Shown here one piece after another: positions 7,732 through 15,700 of a stretch of 28,680 bases of DNA. Source of the DNA: Candidatus Peregrinibacteria bacterium (lineage in GTDB: Bacteria > Patescibacteriota > Gracilibacteria > UBA1369 > UBA12463); assembly GCA_016215735.1 (NCBI GenBank), contig JACRIA010000080.1, forward strand, positions 1 through 28,680, given 5' to 3'. The position numbers and the translations under genes are program-made. How positions within the stretch are numbered: the first letter of the stretch is position 1; each line of letters begins with the position of its first letter. Under the pieces are notes generated by a model. It had not been told where the DNA came from, made no database searches, and saw nothing but the letters and a program-made list of their open reading frames with translations.

Positions 7732-7902
7732 ATGGAAAAAGAAAAATCCGATTATCACAAAATGCTGGTCAGTGCTTTAGCCGGAACAGCGCTAGGCGCG
7801 CTTATAGGGGTGATATTCGCTCCGCAAATAAAAAGACATGCGGCCGGCCTGTATAAGCGGTTTATAAAAACAAAGAATGCTAAAACGAAAATTGGCGCTT
7901 AG
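7732..7902 (+). CDS. small YtxH-like membrane protein
   Basis: A 56-residue protein. Residues 1-10 are polar (MEKEKSDYHK), then one transmembrane helix of about 18 residues (LVSALAGTALGALIGVIF) ending in APQIKRHAAG, then a basic tail. The glycine-rich helix followed by FAP and a basic region is the signature of YtxH-type small membrane proteins, which are linked to envelope stress or cell surface. The stop codon lies 26 nt inside the following VanW gene, arguing for co-expression. The start ATG lies 4 nt past the upstream palindromic repeat. No function can be assigned beyond membrane association; overlap and composition support a real gene. Confidence 0.72.
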   Translation: MEKEKSDYHKMLVSALAGTALGALIGVIFAPQIKRHAAGLYKRFIKTKNAKTKIGA

Positions 7903-9667
7903 AATCACGCGTTACATAGGCGCCATAATCATAATGCTGATGCTGTTTGCGTTGATGGTTTTTGCGAAAAAACCTTCATACCTGATTGGCGGCGTGAGAA
8001 TCGACAATATAGACGCGCCTGACGCAAAAACAAAAATCGAAAATATAGTAAATAATTTCAACGCGGCAGGAGAAATAAAATTTTCATACAATAATAAATT
8101 AATTTCTGTATCAGCAGCTGAAATAGGTGCAAAATGGGACATCAATAAAACAATAGATAGTTTAAGAAAATTCAGAAGCCTCCGATTTTCGTCTGAACCG
8201 ATTTCAACGCCGGTTTACGCCTCGATTGACAAAGAAAAACTTATCGCAAAAATCAAAAACACCTACAAAGACGAAATAAAAGAAATGTCCCCGGCAGCAA
8301 TAGCCTATAGCGCAGGAACCTTTAGGATAGTGTCGGAACAATCAGGCAGCCAGATTGAAGAATATCTGCTTATTCAAGAGACGGAATCGCGCATCAAAAA
8401 TTTATCGCAGGAAATAATACCTCTTTATTTCATAACAACTCCCCCAGCGATAAAATCAGAAGATCTCGCGGTTTACTTTGAAGAACTAAAAACGATTTTA
8501 CGCAGGCCGATAGCATTAAAATATGGCTGGACATCATATACATTCCTGCCAACCGCGCATCTTGATGATGTTTATTATCAAAAAGAATACGGCGCAGCAG
8601 ACGGAGAAAAAATCCAAATAAAACTCAATAATTCAGTCAAAAAATCCTTCATCGCGCAGATTGAAAACGACATAAACAAAACAACTTCACCGATTAAAAT
8701 ATATGAAAATTCCAGCGGGAAAATAATTTTTGAAGGCGATAGCGAAAAGGGAGAAGAAGTGCAGACCAACGAACTAATCAGCCTTATAGAAGACGCGATG
8801 AATAATAATAAAACAGCAGTTGCGATTCCGGTTACAGAAACGCCGCCTCGTGTTATTGCGTCAGAAGAATTATCCAGTCTCGGCATCAAGGAATTACTTG
8901 GCATTGGCCATACTTCATTCCACGGCTCGCCGGCAAACAGAATTCATAATATTAAAGTAGGCGTTAATCATTTTAGCGGAACATTAATCGGGCCAGGCGA
9001 AGAATTTTCATTCAATAAAACTCTCGGCCGCGTAGATCAAACAACAGGTTATCTTGAAGAACTCACGATCAAACCAGAAGGCACAGTACCGGAATATGGC
9101 GGAGGGCTTTGCCAGGTTTCAACAACAATGTATCGCGCTGTAATTTACGCGGGTCTGCCAGTAGCCGAGCGTTCGGCGCATTCTTACGCAGTGCGGTATT
9201 ATTCCCAAATCGGCGGCCACGGCCTCGACGCAACAGTTTATCCTGGTTCGCACGACTTACGTTTTATAAATAACACGCCCGGCGCTATTTTGATTCAATC
9301 TTATGTCCGCGGCATGGAAGCATTTTATAAATTTTACGGCACATCAGACGGCCGGCGCGTAGAAATGGACGGCCCATATTTAAGCGATTTTGTTCCAGCC
9401 GGAAGCAAAGAAATTATAAAAACCTTAAACCTTCCAGCTGGCCAGCAAAAACAGCTTGAACGAGCAGGCAAAGGATTTAAAGCGCTCTGGACAAGAACAA
9501 TCACATACGCGGACGGCGAAGCCAAAAAAGAAGAAATCAAAAGCTCATACCGCGCCACAGCAGACAAAGTTTTAGTCGGCATTGATCCAAATTCAGAAGA
9601 AGGCAAAATCCTGCAACAAGCGGCCCAGCCAGTGGAGGCGCCGCTAGAAAAGCAATTTACAGATTAA
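7877..9667 (+). CDS. VanW family envelope protein with peptidoglycan-binding-like N-terminus
   Basis: A 596-residue exported or membrane-anchored protein. A single hydrophobic segment (about 13-30) is followed by a long extracytoplasmic region resembling the repeated domains of YoaR/VanW proteins, then a VanW domain from about residue 350 (HTSFHGSPANRIHNIKVG) with GPGEEFSFNKTLG, GGGLCQVSTTMYRA and SAHSYAVRYY. The C-terminal ~90 residues contain a G5-like region. VanW occurs in some vancomycin-resistance clusters but is widespread without them, and its activity is unknown; no other van genes are present here. It overlaps the YtxH-like gene by 26 nt and converges on the TPR gene at 9694. Confidence 0.92.
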   Translation: MLKRKLALRITRYIGAIIIMLMLFALMVFAKKPSYLIGGVRIDNIDAPDAKTKIENIVNNFNAAGEIKFSYNNKLISVSAAEIGAKWDINKTIDSLRKFRSLRFSSEPISTPVYASIDKEKLIAKIKNTYKDEIKEMSPAAIAYSAGTFRIVSEQSGSQIEEYLLIQETESRIKNLSQEIIPLYFITTPPAIKSEDLAVYFEELKTILRRPIALKYGWTSYTFLPTAHLDDVYYQKEYGAADGEKIQIKLNNSVKKSFIAQIENDINKTTSPIKIYENSSGKIIFEGDSEKGEEVQTNELISLIEDAMNNNKTAVAIPVTETPPRVIASEELSSLGIKELLGIGHTSFHGSPANRIHNIKVGVNHFSGTLIGPGEEFSFNKTLGRVDQTTGYLEELTIKPEGTVPEYGGGLCQVSTTMYRAVIYAGLPVAERSAHSYAVRYYSQIGGHGLDATVYPGSHDLRFINNTPGAILIQSYVRGMEAFYKFYGTSDGRRVEMDGPYLSDFVPAGSKEIIKTLNLPAGQQKQLERAGKGFKALWTRTITYADGEAKKEEIKSSYRATADKVLVGIDPNSEEGKILQQAAQPVEAPLEKQFTD

Positions 9668-9682
9668 AAAACGCCGCCCACC

Positions 9683-9696
9683 TGATAAATTTATCA
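9683..9696. repeat. 14-bp palindrome between convergent genes
   Basis: TGATAAATTTATCA is a perfect palindrome between the VanW stop and the TPR gene, whose TGA stop lies inside it. It lacks a GC-rich stem and T-tract, so a terminator role is weak. Confidence 0.4.
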
Positions 9697-10617
9697 AGCA
9701 TCTCGTTCTATTTTTTCCGCCAAATCCCTCAAATCTGCCGCCGTATCCAACATAAAACACATTTTGAGGTCCGATGGATATTCGGTTACTGTTTTGAACA
9801 TCCTAGTTCCCTTTTCAATCATAGCCAATCCTTTAGCCCGGACAAGCCAGGCCTTCAATTCTTGAGAATCATCATCCGCTCCCTCCCATCCTTCTAGCAT
9901 TTTAAATGCATCATCGCACTCCCCCAAATTCATTTGTATTATTGATCTCGCCACAACTTTAGATGTTTTTGAAGGAAATTTCATATTCCCAAGGATACCA
10001 TTTATTTTATCAGGCAGCTCCTGCACCTCAGGAATACTTTTATCTTCCGCGGTCCTATAAATATTTGAAAGTGCATTTACCAAACATTCTTTAAAAGTAT
10101 CTTCTTCTGGCCAAAACTTCAGCCCCATTTCAGCATATTTTTTTGATTCTTCAAACTTGCCCAAAAGAGCAGCATAATAAGAAAGCCTCTTTATCACCAA
10201 AAAATTTTTGGGCAAAAACTCAATCAACCGTATTAATATTTCATATGCCAGTTTAGGATTTTTATTATGCATTTCCTGTTTGGCATCATCGAAAAGCCTC
10301 TGTGCCTCCATGCATTGTTTATTTTCAGTTAATTCCTTCGCTATATCTGCCACAGCATTTTGTATCGCGGTTTTAATCGTTAAATCTAATGGCGCATCTT
10401 TAATCGTTGTAGATAAATCTTCACATAACACACCCCTTTTATCTGCCGATGCGAGAGCGGCATAGCCATGTTTTTGGATAAAAACCGCTAATTTTGCTCT
10501 GAATATTCCCCCGAGATCGCCTATCTCTTTTGACGCATTAGGATATTCAGCTTTCAACTTTTCTACAACATCCCAGTGTTTCTCGCTTAATAAAAATACT
10601 TCAGTTGTTTCAGGCAT
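9694..10617 (-). CDS. TPR-like helical protein, unknown function
   Basis: A 307-residue cytoplasmic-looking protein with no signal peptide. The middle (about 105-190) reads as paired helices of TPR type, for example LAYEILIRLIEFLPKNFLVIKRLSYYAALLGKFEESKKYAEMGLKFWP (quoted in parts: AYEILIRLIEFLPKN, RLSYYAALLGKFEESKKYA). Residues 1-95 are a separate helical region without recognisable motifs. It has its own promoter-like TATAAT at 10655-10650 and lies 68 bp downstream of another TPR gene, so it may be a partner or paralogue. Such repeats bind proteins; no enzyme signature is visible and no specific role is proposed. Confidence 0.75.
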   Translation of the reverse strand: MPETTEVFLLSEKHWDVVEKLKAEYPNASKEIGDLGGIFRAKLAVFIQKHGYAALASADKRGVLCEDLSTTIKDAPLDLTIKTAIQNAVADIAKELTENKQCMEAQRLFDDAKQEMHNKNPKLAYEILIRLIEFLPKNFLVIKRLSYYAALLGKFEESKKYAEMGLKFWPEEDTFKECLVNALSNIYRTAEDKSIPEVQELPDKINGILGNMKFPSKTSKVVARSIIQMNLGECDDAFKMLEGWEGADDDSQELKAWLVRAKGLAMIEKGTRMFKTVTEYPSDLKMCFMLDTAADLRDLAEKIERDA

Positions 10618-10649
10618 AAACTTTTGGGTTAAGAAATATCAAGGAATAA

Positions 10650-10655
10650 ATTATA
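10650..10655 (-). promoter_or_regulatory. -10 element upstream of the 307-aa TPR gene
   Basis: TATAAT on the minus strand (10655-10650), 32 nt before the ATG. The best -35 candidates (GTACAA or TGTACA at 17-18 nt) are poor, so the assignment is tentative. Confidence 0.4.
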
Positions 10656-10685
10656 TCCCACGATAAAAGGTTTTGTACAGTATTT

Positions 10686-11483
10686 TCAATGCCCTTTCTT
10701 TTTTTTTGCCTTCAACTTTTTCGCGACAACTTTCAGCGCGCTACTTTTCTTATCGATTTTTCGAGCAAAATCAATAATCTCTTTCGCGCGCGCTAGATTT
10801 CCAAGAGAAATATAAATATCAGCCATTGTTGCGTGGTAATCAGGGTTATTGTCGAGAGCGATTGCTTTAGAAATATATTCAATCGCACCGTCAAAATTTT
10901 TCATTTCGTGCAAAACACAGCCAAGATTAATCATGCGCCGCGGATTTTGAGAATCAAGCTCAACAGCCTTTGTGTAAGCCTCTTCCGCCTCCTTAAATTT
11001 TTCCTGTTGATAATACGCATTGCCGAGATTGCTGTAAATTACAGCGTCAGCGCATTTAAGATCTATCAATTTTTTATAAATCGCCTCTGCTTTCGCAGCC
11101 AAGCCTTTTTTCAGATAAATAAGCCCTAAATTTAAGTTAGCCTCCAAATCATTTTCATCAAAAGAAAGAACCTTAACAAAGCTTTTTTCAGCAGAAGTGA
11201 GGTCAGACTTTTCAATGCTGGCGCGTCCTTTTTCCATCGCGATTTTTATTTCCTTGCGGTCAAGTTTATCAATCTCCGGATTCGCGTTTTCATCAGCTAG
11301 CGCCACAGCAGGACAATGATTCATCGTGGATCCGCCATTTTCTATAGGAATTTTCGGTTCAATAAGAGTTGTTGCCGCGCTTTTTTTAAAATATCGCAAA
11401 AAATTTCTAGAGCCTTTTTTTCGCATGTAAATCACAACTATTCCAGCGCCGCAAAAGACCAATAATAAAAAATAAATCCACAT
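10686..11483 (-). CDS. membrane-anchored tetratricopeptide repeat protein
   Basis: A 265-residue protein with an N-terminal transmembrane helix (about 2-19, WIYFLLLVFCGAGIVVIYM) followed by a basic stretch, predicting a cytoplasmic TPR domain. From about residue 85 there are around four to five canonical repeats, such as LEANLNLGLIYLKKGLAAKA, VIYSNLGNAYYQQEKFKEA and RRMINLGCVLHEMKNFDGA, ending in a lysine-rich tail. TPR arrays are protein-interaction scaffolds. It begins 4 nt after the ricT stop and is probably the last member of the holB-ricT cluster. Its partner is unknown. Confidence 0.88.
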   Translation of the reverse strand: MWIYFLLLVFCGAGIVVIYMRKKGSRNFLRYFKKSAATTLIEPKIPIENGGSTMNHCPAVALADENANPEIDKLDRKEIKIAMEKGRASIEKSDLTSAEKSFVKVLSFDENDLEANLNLGLIYLKKGLAAKAEAIYKKLIDLKCADAVIYSNLGNAYYQQEKFKEAEEAYTKAVELDSQNPRRMINLGCVLHEMKNFDGAIEYISKAIALDNNPDYHATMADIYISLGNLARAKEIIDFARKIDKKSSALKVVAKKLKAKKKKGH

Positions 11484-11487
11484 AAAT

Positions 11488-12372
11488 TTAAATTAATCCC
11501 CCGCTGCTTTCTTCCGTTGCCGGTTCCTCGGCAGCTTCTTCCATACGCCTGATTTCCGGCGCAGAAATAATTTTTTTCACATCCTTGTCGCTGATTATAG
11601 CGAATTTTCCTTCTTCGGAAACGATTTTTATTTTTCTGTTTAAAACATCAAGCCCGATAACATTTGCAGCCCCGTCTTTTGTTTGGATAATACTTCCAAT
11701 CAAAGGCAGGCCTTCGCGCATTTTCTTATATTCTTCAACTTCGTATCGTAAGCAGCACAATAATTTCCCGCAAATTCCTGCTAATTTCCCGCCGCCTTTT
11801 CCCTCAAGGCCCTGCAGACGGACAACATCCATTGTTATACTCGCTAATTTATGCAGCCAATTTTTGCAGCAAATCTGCTTTCCGCATTTTCCGCATCCGC
11901 CAATCATTCTTGCCCTGTCGCGCGGCCCAACCTGATGCAAATGTATCTGTTTTTTAAATATAGAAGCTAATTTTTTAACAAGTTCGCGAAAATCCACGCG
12001 TTCATCAGCCGTGAATAAAAACGCCAGACGTTTTCCATCAAAAGAATACGCCGCGTCAAAAATATTCATATCAAGATTTAGCACGGCAACTTGTTCGCGG
12101 CACTGTGTGATACATTCAGATTTTCTTTCATCATGCGCCTCGATTTTTTGCAAATCATGCGAAGTCGCTTTGCGCAGTACAGCAAAATCCTTCGCGATTC
12201 TTTCAGGATCAAGGCTCGGGCCAATGTAAGTAATTTTACCGGCGTCTTCTGCGCCCTCGTCATTTCTGTAAATAATCGTGTCATCCGCGGCCAAATCACC
12301 GTTGTCTTCAACAGGTATTTCAATAATATTTTTCTTAAAAAACGAAATTATATTTGCGTATTTGTTTGCCAT
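11488..12372 (-). CDS. ricT: PSP1/RicT (YaaT) family regulator of RNase Y
   Basis: A 294-residue PSP1-domain protein. In Bacillus subtilis RicT (YaaT) forms the RicA-RicF-RicT complex, which carries iron-sulfur clusters and directs RNase Y maturation of mRNAs. Here the core shows RMIGGCGKCGKQICCKNWL and GICGKLLCCLRYE, giving the characteristic cysteine-rich motifs, preceded by QIHLHQVGPRDRAR. Its start abuts the holB stop with no intervening base, the same holB-yaaT adjacency known in Bacillus. RNase Y is encoded 4 kb away on the other strand. RicA and RicF are not seen in the window, so whether the same complex forms is unknown. Confidence 0.92.
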   Translation of the reverse strand: MANKYANIISFFKKNIIEIPVEDNGDLAADDTIIYRNDEGAEDAGKITYIGPSLDPERIAKDFAVLRKATSHDLQKIEAHDERKSECITQCREQVAVLNLDMNIFDAAYSFDGKRLAFLFTADERVDFRELVKKLASIFKKQIHLHQVGPRDRARMIGGCGKCGKQICCKNWLHKLASITMDVVRLQGLEGKGGGKLAGICGKLLCCLRYEVEEYKKMREGLPLIGSIIQTKDGAANVIGLDVLNRKIKIVSEEGKFAIISDKDVKKIISAPEIRRMEEAAEEPATEESSGGLI

Positions 12373-13272
12373 TTATATGTTCAGCATTAGATTTTCAAGA
12401 GCCAGCTTTGAATTGATATTATGCTCAAGAAGAAATTTTGTATAGTCTATCTTATCCAAGATTTTCGTATAATGCGGCTGGCCATCGCCGGCCATAAGGC
12501 GGCTTCTTATTATATGCGTCAAAATATCCAGAATATCATTAACCTTTCTCGGCTGATTTTCCGTCTCTTTTACATACATAAATCTATCGAAAATTCCCTT
12601 ATGATCCAAAAATCTCTGCAAATCGCTGTACAGAGTTTTATAATAAGAAATTAACTGCGGATCATTCATTAAATCAAAAGCAACGCCGGGTTTCCCAAGG
12701 CTGAATTTGCTTATTTGTTCAATTGTTTCTTCCCCGGTTTCAGGATAAAGTTCGGCTAAACGCTCGATCAAAACCCCTTCCGGGCAATGATGAAATTTCA
12801 AAATTCTTACACGCGACAAAATAGTCGGCAATACGCGCTTCAAATAAATCGCGGTAAAAAGAAAAATCGTATTCTGCGGCGGCTCCTCGAGCGTTTTAAG
12901 CAGGCAGTTGCAGGCCTCTTCTGTCATGCGTTCGATATTTTCAGCAATAAAAATTTTATATTTACTCTGCGCGCTCATATTTAGGCGCATAATCAACTCG
13001 CGAATCACATCTATCCCTATTGATCCGCCATCATCGCGGAACACAATTGTATCCGGATGAGAATTTTTATCTATTTGAATGCAAGTTTTGCAAGTATGGC
13101 AAAAATTATTTTCGCACTGCAAAATATGCGCGAAAGTTTTCGCGACAGTAAATTTGCCGACTTTTTCCGGCCCCGCGAAAAGATACGCATGGCCGAGGTT
13201 ATCCGTTGAAAGATCATTTTCAAGGCTCCGCGTGAGCCGTTCATGTCCGATAATTCTCCAGGTGTATTTCAT
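12373..13272 (-). CDS. holB: DNA polymerase III delta-prime subunit
   Basis: A 299-residue clamp-loader subunit of the AAA+ family. It shows HAYLFAGPEKVGKFT (Walker A, about residues 34-41), a four-cysteine zinc module (C53, C58, C61, C64), EEACNCLLKTLEEPPQNTIF and the sensor segment TILSRVRILKF. The usual SRC motif reads SRV here. The delta-prime subunit normally does not need ATPase activity and acts as the rigid stator of the loader. Coupled to ricT downstream. Upstream, 8 nt before its ATG, the heptamer array of the four-helix-bundle gene begins, so that cassette separates holB from murF. Confidence 0.93.
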   Translation of the reverse strand: MKYTWRIIGHERLTRSLENDLSTDNLGHAYLFAGPEKVGKFTVAKTFAHILQCENNFCHTCKTCIQIDKNSHPDTIVFRDDGGSIGIDVIRELIMRLNMSAQSKYKIFIAENIERMTEEACNCLLKTLEEPPQNTIFLFTAIYLKRVLPTILSRVRILKFHHCPEGVLIERLAELYPETGEETIEQISKFSLGKPGVAFDLMNDPQLISYYKTLYSDLQRFLDHKGIFDRFMYVKETENQPRKVNDILDILTHIIRSRLMAGDGQPHYTKILDKIDYTKFLLEHNINSKLALENLMLNI

Positions 13273-13280
13273 AAGATGAC

Positions 13281-13343
13281 TGTTGACTTTTGACTGTTAA
13301 CTATTGATTTTTGACGGTTGACTATTAACTTTTGACTTTTGAC
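13281..13343 (+). repeat. heptamer array on the holB side of the four-helix-bundle gene
   Basis: Nine 7-bp units on the plus strand with consensus TNTTGAC: TGTTGAC, TTTTGAC, TGTTAAC, TATTGAT, TTTTGAC, GGTTGAC, TATTAAC, TTTTGAC, TTTTGAC. The last three units encode the final residues and stop codon of the four-helix-bundle protein. It is inverted with respect to the array at 13706. Confidence 0.85.
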
Positions 13344-13705
13344 AAGTAGGCGGTAAAGCCATTTAACCTTCTAGCAAGACTGCTAATATTTTCTAGAATC
13401 GTTTCATGTTGTTCCTTGCTAATATACTTATCATCCAAAGCACAATCTAAACACGCAACTACTTCATCCAGCGAACCGTGTGCCCTATTAATATAAAGCC
13501 GCATATCTTTATCAGTGCTTTTGTTAGCGCTTTCGGCGATATTAAGAACTATAGAATTAAGGGCTCTTTTTGTTTGGTCGGCCAAAGTATACTTCTCTTC
13601 CCGCGGATAAGTTTTCAACAGTTTATTTATTACGATTCTAAATGCACGAGCATCTTGATAAATATTCCAATCCTGAAACCTGAACCCATAATTTCTATTT
13701 GTCAT
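13325..13705 (-). CDS. four-helix-bundle protein (23S rRNA intervening-sequence / Avd-like family)
   Basis: A 126-residue protein starting at the ATG at 13705; an in-frame TTG two codons upstream is less likely. The pattern FQDWNIYQDARAFRIVINKL, SIVLNIAESANK and YINRAHGSLDEVVACLD is that of the TIGR02436-type four-helix bundle, found in rRNA intervening sequences and related to the Avd proteins of diversity-generating retroelements. No reverse transcriptase or rRNA is nearby. Both ends of the frame lie in heptamer arrays arranged as inverted repeats, and the unit sits between murF and holB, so it looks like a self-contained inserted cassette. Function is unknown; a nucleic-acid-binding role is suggested by the family. 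Confidence 0.88.
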   Translation of the reverse strand: MTNRNYGFRFQDWNIYQDARAFRIVINKLLKTYPREEKYTLADQTKRALNSIVLNIAESANKSTDKDMRLYINRAHGSLDEVVACLDCALDDKYISKEQHETILENISSLARRLNGFTAYLSKVKS

Positions 13706-13757
13706 AGTCAATAGTCAATAGTTAATAGTTAATAGTCAATAGTCAATAGTCAATGGT
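13706..13757 (+). repeat. heptamer array on the murF side of the four-helix-bundle gene
   Basis: Seven-and-a-half units of AGTCAAT (with AGTTAAT variants). The murF TGA stop (13759-13757) is the first unit of the array when read on the minus strand, and the ATG of the four-helix-bundle gene (13705) follows immediately at the other end. Orientation is opposite to the 13281-13343 array, so the two arrays form an inverted pair around the gene. Confidence 0.88.
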
Positions 13758-15037
13758 CACTCTATTCTCTGCCAAGTTTTTTCCTGACGACATAAAACTC
13801 GATTCGCGGCCTCAGGATGCCGCATAATGGCTTTTACAAGGCGCTCCAATCTTACCCGATTTTGAGATCCTTTTACAAGCACAATATCATTTGGTTTTAT
13901 TAAATTAATCACGCATGCTGTCGCATCTTTATAATTATCAAAAGAATGTACATGGGTAGCAGGCATTTCATTTTTTACAGCCTCAATTCCCGCGATTTTT
14001 GCCAATTCACCAACAGTTATAAAAATATCAACTATATTACTTGCCGCTTCACCGATTTTTTTATGATAATTTTCCGCTTCATTTCCCAATTCATTCATAT
14101 TTCCAAAAACAAAAATCTTTCTTCGGCCTTGCCCAACCTCTTTCAGGGTTTCCATCGCAGCCAAAGTTGATTCCGGCGACGCATTGTACGAACTGTCAAT
14201 AATCGTTGAACCATTTACGCCTTCAATCACATTCATTCTTCCTGGCGCCAGCGAAAAATCCCTTAAACTAGCCAAAATATCATCTATATACATTCCGCAT
14301 TCAAGTCCGCAAATTATCGCAGGCAAGACGCAATTCACATGATGGCTCCCAAGAATCGGCACAAACAATCTCGAATGAATATTTCCATAATGAAAATCAA
14401 AAGAAGTGCCGGCCAGATCAGTTTTAATATTTGTTGCCCGGACTTTCGCTCCATCGCTAAATCCATACCAAATAATTTTCGCGCTTTTCAAATTTTCCAA
14501 TCGCCTCACAAATCGATCATCATAATTTAAAATTAATTTTCCGCCGGATTTTGCAGCGTGGCCAATTTTACTTTTTTCCTTAAAAATTTCATCTAAATTT
14601 TTGAATTGTCCTTCAGCAAGATGCACAGGCTTAACATTTGCAAAAACAGCAATATCAGGTTTTACGATTTTCGTCAGCAAATCCATATCCCCGGGCTTAT
14701 CAACGCCCATTTCAAGCACAAAATAATCAATTTTTTTCCGCGAAAAAAACGCATTCCACTTTGCCACAGCCAAATTCCAAAGCCACATAATCGCTGAAGA
14801 AAAACCAGCCTCTGCGCCCAAAATCGTAAGCGGCAAGCCAAATTCTGTATTATAGCTTTTTTTGCTCGCAATTACTCGATATTTACTCGATAAAACTTTC
14901 GCGATCGCATCTTTAGTCGTAGTTTTGCCAGCGCTGCCAGTTATACCAATAATTTTCACGTTTTTTAATCGCCTCAATCTTATCCGCGCCAGCCAGACCA
15001 ATAAGCCAAAAACAAGCTTTTTAATAAAGTTCCTCAT
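13757..15037 (-). CDS. murF: MurF-type Mur ligase with an N-terminal membrane anchor
   Basis: ATP-dependent UDP-MurNAc-tripeptide:D-Ala-D-Ala ligase of peptidoglycan synthesis. Of 426 residues, the ATPase loop is GITGSAGKTTTKD (about 31-43), followed by SYNTEFGLPLTILG, EMGVDKPGDMDLLTKIVKPD, HLAEGQF, then SSYNASPESTLAAMETL and FGNMNELGNEAENYHKKIG, which match MurF central and C-terminal domains. The usual N-terminal substrate-binding domain of about 80-90 residues is absent; in its place are about 28 residues with one hydrophobic helix (LVFGLLVWLARI). A second hydrophobic stretch lies at about 79-98. Assignment to MurF rather than a related Mur ligase rests on the SYNASP segment and is probable, not proved. 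Confidence 0.85.
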   Translation of the reverse strand: MRNFIKKLVFGLLVWLARIRLRRLKNVKIIGITGSAGKTTTKDAIAKVLSSKYRVIASKKSYNTEFGLPLTILGAEAGFSSAIMWLWNLAVAKWNAFFSRKKIDYFVLEMGVDKPGDMDLLTKIVKPDIAVFANVKPVHLAEGQFKNLDEIFKEKSKIGHAAKSGGKLILNYDDRFVRRLENLKSAKIIWYGFSDGAKVRATNIKTDLAGTSFDFHYGNIHSRLFVPILGSHHVNCVLPAIICGLECGMYIDDILASLRDFSLAPGRMNVIEGVNGSTIIDSSYNASPESTLAAMETLKEVGQGRRKIFVFGNMNELGNEAENYHKKIGEAASNIVDIFITVGELAKIAGIEAVKNEMPATHVHSFDNYKDATACVINLIKPNDIVLVKGSQNRVRLERLVKAIMRHPEAANRVLCRQEKTWQRIE

Positions 15038-15132
15038 ATTCCTTTTTTCAGGCTTTTATTCTAGCATTTTTAAATCTCGCCGTCATCTAAACGTAAAAAA
15101 CTTTGCAAAACGCCAATCTAAAATCAGAGAAA

Positions 15133-15585
15133 TCACATTCCTATAGCATATTTAATTCGTTTTCCCGTATCCTCGAGTTTTTTCTTTATTCCCACGACCC
15201 TTGTTTCAAGTTCAATCACATTGGCTCCCAGCCCCTTTGCTTCCTTAATTGCGGTAACAGCTTCTCTGAGAAAACCATCTCTTACAAAAATATTTTTATT
15301 CAACGTCTCTAGATTTTGCTCTACATAATCGAGAAGATTTTTAGCTTCTCCTAAAAAAGCCGCAGGCGCAATTTTGCTAAATTCTTTTTCAAGATCAGAA
15401 ACACTAGCACCAGCATTTTTAGCCTCTTCAATATATTCCCTTAAATTTTCTACAAGAACTTTGCTCGTCAAAGGCGTACTCCAATCGCCTTGCAACAGTT
15501 TTTGTTCAACAAAACCTTGTAAACATACAAATGCTTCTTGAGCATGTTCTTCAGGAGTTGATGGCGTATTTTTTACTTCACCCAT
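15133..15585 (-). CDS. unknown helical protein with an internal duplication
   Basis: A 150-residue protein with no recognised family, no signal peptide and no membrane segment. It is predicted almost fully alpha-helical. Two related halves can be seen: LREYIEEAKNAGASVSDLE (about 50-68) and LREAVTAIKEAKGLGANVIE (about 106-125), each followed by a basic or acidic helix. The shared core EAK-x-x-GA-x-V-x-x-LE suggests an old duplication. It is a single-gene unit preceded by a good promoter with a palindrome over its -10 (15605-15646). Function unknown. Confidence 0.7.
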   Translation of the reverse strand: MGEVKNTPSTPEEHAQEAFVCLQGFVEQKLLQGDWSTPLTSKVLVENLREYIEEAKNAGASVSDLEKEFSKIAPAAFLGEAKNLLDYVEQNLETLNKNIFVRDGFLREAVTAIKEAKGLGANVIELETRVVGIKKKLEDTGKRIKYAIGM

Positions 15586-15604
15586 TTTTGATTTGATTAA
15601 AATT

Positions 15605-15622
15605 TATACTAAATTTAGTATA
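15605..15622. promoter_or_regulatory. perfect 18-bp palindrome over the -10 of the 150-aa gene (possible operator)
   Basis: TATACTAAATTTAGTATA is a perfect palindrome overlapping the -10 hexamer (15622-15617, minus) and extending to the predicted start site. It lies between divergent genes (15133-15585 minus and acyP plus). It fits the geometry of a repressor site, but no regulator gene is adjacent, so regulation is inferred. Confidence 0.5.
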
Positions 15623-15646
15623 TCACATGCCTTTAATTCTTGTCAA
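15617..15646 (-). promoter_or_regulatory. promoter of the 150-aa gene
   Basis: A consensus TTGACA -35 (15646-15641) and TATACT -10 (15622-15617) separated by 18 nt. The predicted start near 15610 gives a leader of about 25 nt. Confidence 0.75.
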
Positions 15647-15685
15647 GTAGCTGCAGGCTTTTTGCTAAATCCGCAAAAATCTTTA

Positions 15686-15694
15686 TGATATAAA
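15686..15694 (+). promoter_or_regulatory. extended -10 promoter of acyP
   Basis: TGA-TATAAA (hexamer 15689-15694) is followed by 6 nt and the ATG at 15701. The predicted transcription start coincides with the start codon, implying a leaderless mRNA. Confidence 0.55.
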
Positions 15695-15700
15695 AAGATT

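Noticed and set aside
7877..9667. Vancomycin resistance locus
   Set aside because: Only a VanW-family protein is present; no vanA-, vanH-, vanX- or vanRS-like gene is nearby, and VanW proteins are common without resistance.
10686..11483. Pilus or secretion role for the TPR protein
   Set aside because: The sequence shows only an N-terminal helix and TPRs, with no pilus or secretion genes nearby.
13281..13757. CRISPR array reading of the heptamer arrays
   Set aside because: The unit is 7 bp without spacers, no cas gene is present, and arrays end inside coding sequence.
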